Source: Verrucomicrobiales bacterium
Lineage (GTDB): Bacteria; Verrucomicrobiota; Verrucomicrobiia; Verrucomicrobiales; Akkermansiaceae
Assembly (NCBI GenBank): GCA_002729295.1
Contig: PBTU01000172.1
Span: 1 to 9,112 of the forward strand
Reading direction: 5' to 3'
Length of the DNA stretch: 9,112 nt
In this document: positions 5,947-9,112 of the stretch, in pieces
Position numbering within the stretch: position 1 is the first letter of the stretch
Layout of the letters: the number at the start of each line of letters is the position of its first letter
Made by a program: the position numbers and the translations under genes
Notes under the pieces: generated by a model
What the model was told of the DNA's origin: nothing
What the model saw: only the letters and a program-made list of their open reading frames with translations
Database searches by the model: none

Positions 5947-7011
5947 TCATTTCGCTTTCAAGTCCACGGCGGGATCGGCTTGGTCCGCATTGTCTTGCAC
6001 GCTTTCAGACTTTTCAGACCGGTCGGGCAACCAGGTAAACCGACCCCAACTTCTTCGGCCGGGCACAATCGGCAATTCCTTTTGCCCCAATTTGGTCTCG
6101 ATCATGATCTTGGGGCCACCCCTTTTGGGATCCGGGAAAGCCCGGGTCACGAATCCATCGGGAGACCAAGTAGGGTCGTCACCGCGCCCGATTTTTTTTC
6201 GGTTTTTCCCATCGGCGCCCACCATCCAGACGTGAAAGGTCTCTGAGATCAGCCGATCTCGTTGCGGGTTTGGAACGCCTGTGAACTTGCTCATGTGAAC
6301 CATCTCGACGCCCTCCCAATGCGCAATCCACTTGCCATCAGGAGACCAAGCCGGGACTTTTTGCTCGATGGGTGCGTAGATTACTTTGTGGAAATCCACC
6401 TTTGGAGGGGAAACCAGTCTGGCCTTGCTTCCATCCAACGCACTGACCCAGATGCGCATCTCGCCGCTCCGGTTGGAGACGAAGGCGATCTGATCTCCTT
6501 TGGGCGAAACAACCGGCATCGCGTTGCTGAACTTCAGTTGCTCGGGATCGGAAAACAGCCGTCTCGATTCGCCCGTCTCGGTGTTCATGAGATGAATTTG
6601 ACTCTCCCGCGAAGGATCTTTCCCTGGCCGGGCCTTCATCCAGACGATGTGCCGGGAGTCGGGCAACCAGGAGGGTAACAGGTTCATTCCCTCATCGATG
6701 AGAGAGCGGGCGTTCTTGCCATCAAGACCGGAAATCCAGAGCGACAAGCTATTGTCGACCTGCTGGACATAGATCAGCTTTTTCCCATCCGGGGAGCATG
6801 CGGGCATCCGGCAGCCGCGCTTGGAACGGGAAAGCTGCCGGCGGTCTGAACCATCTTCCTTCATGCGGTATAGCTGGAGGATGCCCTTCTCATCGGTATG
6901 GCTCACAACAAGCTCATGCGATTCAGTTCCTGATGGAGAGGCCCGACCCTCCTCGGAAAGCGCGATCGAGGTGGCTAAAAAGCCGATCAGGAGGGTTTCT
7001 AAAATCTGCAT
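5947..7011 (-). CDS. Exported TolB-like PD40 beta-propeller protein
   Basis: A 354-residue protein with a likely signal peptide at 1-18 (MQILETLLIGFLATSIAL). It carries about five PD40/WD40-like repeats recognised by the SPDGxxI/L pattern: ACSPDGKKLIYV at 71-82, WLPDSRHIVWM at 115-125, VSPKGDQIAFVSN at 168-180, WSPDGKWIAHW at 222-232 and TWSPDGF at 281-287. Between them are LWISGLDGKNA and IWVSALDGSKA strands typical of TolB-type propellers. Similar stand-alone proteins are common in PVC bacteria, often without known function; a role as a periplasmic binding scaffold is inferred. It is not the tolB of a Tol-Pal system: no tolQRA or pal neighbours are here and the TolB N-terminal domain is missing. 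The tail (EKSESVQDNADQADP) is acidic and probably disordered. No Shine-Dalgarno is evident. Confidence 0.87.
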   Translation of the reverse strand: MQILETLLIGFLATSIALSEEGRASPSGTESHELVVSHTDEKGILQLYRMKEDGSDRRQLSRSKRGCRMPACSPDGKKLIYVQQVDNSLSLWISGLDGKNARSLIDEGMNLLPSWLPDSRHIVWMKARPGKDPSRESQIHLMNTETGESRRLFSDPEQLKFSNAMPVVSPKGDQIAFVSNRSGEMRIWVSALDGSKARLVSPPKVDFHKVIYAPIEQKVPAWSPDGKWIAHWEGVEMVHMSKFTGVPNPQRDRLISETFHVWMVGADGKNRKKIGRGDDPTWSPDGFVTRAFPDPKRGGPKIMIETKLGQKELPIVPGRRSWGRFTWLPDRSEKSESVQDNADQADPAVDLKAK

Positions 7012-7177
7012 TGTCTAATCCGGAGGTGGTGGCGGAGCTTGGAGTTTGTTGAGTAACGTTTGAGTTCAGTCACGCCCTGCCGAGAGCGCGCTCCGGAATC
7101 TGGTTAAGGGTTTGAGCGTTCATTGGATTTTTCTACTCGCAGCGGGCAGTGCGTTAATCTGCGACGACTTGTTCTGC
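7012..7177. other. Intergenic region, no gene seen
   Basis: These 166 bases lie between two minus-strand genes and should hold the TolB-like gene's promoter and the end of the AT-rich gene's transcript. Two related direct copies around GTTTGAG (about 7058-7064 and 7110-7116) and inverted TCCGGAG/CTCCGGA copies about 65 bases apart are visible, but neither makes a clear terminator or recombination site. Confidence 0.35.
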
Positions 7178-7558
7178 CTACTGAAATCCAAATTCTAGAC
7201 CTCCAATAAGATGAGTCACAGCATTAAGAAGTCTATCAAAATCTTGTTTTGGAGGGTATCTATTACTACCATGTGAATCTACCGAAGCGTCAATATACTG
7301 AATGCTTAAATCCCATTGAATACCATCTAATATACGAATATCGCTATATTCTTTCTTCCAGCTCCACACGTCTATTTCATCTAAAATTTTTCGGAAAGTG
7401 ATCCATGAACCTTCAGTAACTTCTATACCTCGATGCACTTCTCCCCCTCGCCACAGCTTGTTCGTATATTGAAGTGTCCCGTCTTTCTGGAGTTCTACTT
7501 CGTAAGGAAGACCTGGGGAGTCTCCAATGGATATTTTAAATACTTTGGGTGGAGTCAT
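7178..7558 (-). CDS. AT-rich uncharacterised small protein
   Basis: A 126-residue protein. The ATG at 7556-7558 is preferred over an upstream in-frame ATG at 7621 because GGAAG lies about six bases before it as a Shine-Dalgarno, and MTPPKVFKISIGDSPGLP looks like a natural first strand. The composition is beta-rich: YEVELQKDGTLQYTN, then a helix near GSWITFRKILDEIDVWSWKKEY, then GIQWDLSIQYIDASVDSHGSNRYPP and a final helix with FDRLLNAVTHLIGG. The WxLxIxY...SHGSNxYP...F..LL.AV pattern recalls a small family I have seen in many unrelated bacteria, but I cannot name it or assign a function. There is no signal peptide or catalytic motif. Its codons are clearly more AT-rich than those of the genes around it, suggesting acquisition from elsewhere. 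Confidence 0.72.
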   Translation of the reverse strand: MTPPKVFKISIGDSPGLPYEVELQKDGTLQYTNKLWRGGEVHRGIEVTEGSWITFRKILDEIDVWSWKKEYSDIRILDGIQWDLSIQYIDASVDSHGSNRYPPKQDFDRLLNAVTHLIGGLEFGFQ

Positions 7559-7724
7559 AGATTCTTCCGTCCGCGCCGTGAACCGTGAACGAGGAACTTT
7601 TGTTTGTCTATCAGCAATCAAGCCTCACTCGTTTGCCTCTCTCAATACTCAGAGCGAATGAAGAAATCGAAAACGTCCTTCGCGGGATAGTAGCGCTACG
7701 GATTTCTTGATGATCGATACGAGC
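7559..7724. other. Intergenic region with short perfect palindrome
   Basis: These 166 bases separate two minus-strand genes. GTAGCGCTAC at 7690-7699 is a perfect 10-bp palindrome, 26 bases past the cupin stop. A short direct repeat, GTGAAC-C-GTGAAC, occurs near 7580-7592. No coding sequence is convincing. It may hold the promoter of the AT-rich gene. Confidence 0.35.
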
Positions 7725-7955
7725 TCACTCAAAATAAGTATCCTCATGGGCATAGGGCGGGGCGCAGCAGCAGAGAAATTGCATTGGCTCGGTCGTCTTG
7801 ATTTGATGCCGCGCTCGGGCGGGGATGAGAATGCTCTCGCCGGGGCCCACTTCCCGTTCCTCACCATTGATCTCCATCACGCCAGCTCCCTCGAGGAGGT
7901 AATAAAATTCTTCGCTCACCTCGTGGTAATGCCGTTCGGTCTGACCACCCGCCAT
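7725..7955 (-). pseudogene. Cupin-domain protein, N-terminus apparently lost to a frameshift
   Basis: Only 76 residues follow the first in-frame ATG (7953-7955), against roughly 105-125 for the family I recognise. What remains is a very clear cupin: GGQTERHYHEVSEEFYYLLEG holds motif 1, with metal-binding His residues and a Glu; GPGESILIPARARHQI is the motif 2 region; and the end FLCCCAPPYAHEDT is a signature of small mononuclear cupins. Immediately upstream, a different frame is open over 7919-8080 and reads ...ERIYGCLLAGYEVKW before the HYHEV region; it resembles the kind of strand that should precede motif 1. Reading across needs a one-base shift near 7940-7955. An AGGAGG at 8059-8064 lies upstream, with no suitable start at the right distance. 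It could still be a short functional cupin, since the barrel's metal motif is intact. Confidence 0.55.
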
Positions 7956-8122
7956 TTCACTTCGTATCCCGCCAGCAAGCAGCCATAGATCCGCTCGGGA
8001 TCATCATGATAAGTCGGCCGGGATTGAGGGGGGTGCAAATCACAATTCTGAGCCGTGCCTCCTGATTCTACAGAAGTGGCTCATTGAGCAGTGACCATAT
8101 TTTTTTTGTGGGTGTAACCGAG
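7956..8122. other. Region between esterase and cupin genes
   Basis: Part of this stretch (down to about 7956 from 8080) probably encodes the lost N-terminus of the cupin in another frame. A T8 run lies at 8100-8107 on the plus strand, and GCTC-ATT-GAGC upstream of it is too small and too distant to be a convincing terminator. No terminator for the esterase gene is visible on the minus strand. Confidence 0.35.
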
Positions 8123-9112
8123 TCAGTCGAACAACTTGTCCACGAAGAATTCGACCTGCGATTGGTATTTCAATTCAGCGCCGGGGTAGTTCAGATGGGC
8201 TTCGTGCGTGAGGATGTCGGACCTTTCCTTGAGGGCGATGCCGAGGTTGACGTGGTGAGTTAACCATCCGCGTAATCTTGTCTTGTCTGTTGGGGGCCTG
8301 GCGGTAGGAGGCATGCCATAGCTCATGAAGATGGGCGGGTCATCCTTGGAAACAAGGGACAATGCGGAATATCGAGTCGCTCTTTTATTGGCCTGCTCCA
8401 TGGTTTTGGCGCCCCATCTGGCGATACGGGCTTTCTGCGGATCTTTGACCTTACCCAAGGTAGGGAAAAGTGAGATGGCATTAGTCTCGAATCTCAGCAG
8501 GCTGGCGATCTTGTCTTGCCAGAAATCGAGGTCCAGGGTTGTCTGGCCACCGGTTGTGACAATGCAGGTTAACCGGGTGGATTCGCGCTCAATGGGGTCA
8601 ATGTCCTTGGGTTTTGCCATGTCGTCTGAGAAGGCCAACCACATGCAGATTTGAGCGCCCGCCGAGCCTCCAAAGGCGGCTACACGGGATTTGTCCAGAT
8701 TCCATTCCTTGGCTTTGGAGCGTATGAACTGTAAAGCCCGCTTGGCATCATGATGGGAAGCGGGCAGCGGCGTGTCGACGCTCAGGTAGCGATAATTAAT
8801 CGAAGCAACGGAGATGCCAGCTTCGAGAAGCTGATTCAAAACTTGCTGGCTACGAAACCCCAATCCGATATTTGATTGGTTGAGATGCAGCGTTTCCTTA
8901 CTGCCGCCCTGAAAGCCTCCACCGTGGATGTAAATGGCTAAGGGTGTGGGCTTGGCGCTGCCGGCAAGCCAGATGTCAAAGACATTCCGCTCGTGTTCGC
9001 CGTATTTCACGTTTGTGTAAGTGGGCGGATTTTGTTCCCGCTCTGCTTTAGCAATTCTCTGGGCGCCCTGCCGGTGGGCTTCTTGACCATGAACTATGTT
9101 GGAATATCCAAC
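8123..9112 (-). CDS. Alpha/beta hydrolase, BD-FAE/HSL-like esterase, start beyond right edge
   Basis: The frame is open to the right edge, so the N-terminus is missing; the GTG at 9010 is probably internal because 34 further sense codons precede it (ending NPPTYTN). Of the 329 residues present, VKYGEHERNVFDIWLAG starts the domain. IHGGGFQGG near 62-70 is the HGGG oxyanion-hole motif of hormone-sensitive-lipase-like enzymes. FGGSAGAQ near 147-154 holds the nucleophile Ser150 in a GxSxG elbow. DDPPIF supplies the likely acid, and EAHLNYPG near the C-terminus supplies the likely His. Members close to this type (PF20434, BD-FAE) include acetyl-xylan, feruloyl and other carbohydrate esterases and are often found in PVC bacteria beside sulfatases and glycosidases. 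The substrate is unknown. A signal peptide would lie outside the window. Neighbour evidence is limited to a damaged cupin downstream. Confidence 0.9.
   Translation of the reverse strand, partial: VGYSNIVHGQEAHRQGAQRIAKAEREQNPPTYTNVKYGEHERNVFDIWLAGSAKPTPLAIYIHGGGFQGGSKETLHLNQSNIGLGFRSQQVLNQLLEAGISVASINYRYLSVDTPLPASHHDAKRALQFIRSKAKEWNLDKSRVAAFGGSAGAQICMWLAFSDDMAKPKDIDPIERESTRLTCIVTTGGQTTLDLDFWQDKIASLLRFETNAISLFPTLGKVKDPQKARIARWGAKTMEQANKRATRYSALSLVSKDDPPIFMSYGMPPTARPPTDKTRLRGWLTHHVNLGIALKERSDILTHEAHLNYPGAELKYQSQVEFFVDKLFD

Noticed and set aside
5947..7011. Assignment of the propeller gene as tolB
   Set aside because: The PD40 repeats match but the TolB N-terminal domain and Tol-Pal neighbours are missing, so a gene symbol is not justified.
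7040..7177. Possible integron attC site after the AT-rich gene
   Set aside because: Several GTTTGAG and TTAA-like pieces recall attC arms, but no proper RYYYAAC/GTTRRRY pair in the right order and spacing could be found, and there is no integrase in the window.
8078..8107. GCTC-ATT-GAGC followed by a T8 run as a terminator
   Set aside because: The stem is only 4 bp, the T-run begins about 10 bases later, and no plus-strand gene ends here.
8123..9010. Complete esterase starting at GTG 9010
   Set aside because: The same frame stays open for 34 more codons to the window edge with protein-like content, so the gene most likely begins outside the window.

Overview
The window looks like the chromosome of a Verrucomicrobiota bacterium, or a close PVC relative. 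I infer this from moderately high G+C, many signal-peptide proteins, a large secreted DUF6797-type/beta-propeller/cupredoxin protein of a style typical of Verrucomicrobia and Planctomycetes, a TolB-like PD40 propeller, a GH16 glucanase and a BD-FAE-type esterase. No rRNA, tRNA, CRISPR array, IS element or plasmid function is visible.

Layout, left to right. (1) Positions 1-501, minus: N-terminal two thirds of a YebC/PmpR-family protein running off the left edge. (2) 770-1579, plus: secreted GH16 beta-glucanase, convergent with (3) 1587-4187, minus: an 866-residue exported protein ending in an azurin-like domain. An 8-bp perfect inverted repeat carries both of their stop codons. (4) 4254-4748, minus: an unrecognised 164-residue protein, upstream of and co-directional with (3), with a hairpin starting at its stop codon. 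(5) 4813-5832, plus: a tight cluster of a VOC/glyoxalase-fold protein, a DUF3817-like membrane protein and an exported Dabb-domain protein, closed by a strong, probably bidirectional terminator at 5854-5884. (6) 5947-7011, minus: exported TolB-like propeller. (7) 7178-7558, minus: a small AT-rich uncharacterised gene unlike its neighbours. (8) 7725-7955, minus: a cupin that seems to lack its N-terminus in frame. (9) 8123-9112, minus: alpha/beta hydrolase whose start lies beyond the right edge.

The genes do not make an obvious single pathway. The GH16 enzyme and the esterase fit polysaccharide use. The region from about 7012 to 8122 looks the most accessory, with odd composition, looser intergenic spacing and a probably damaged cupin. 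The points most worth checking are the Met-to-Thr replacement at the predicted axial copper-ligand position of the cupredoxin domain, the hairpins built on stop codons, the cupin frame break and the AT-rich orphan. I do not see convincing evidence of a new defence or mobile system.
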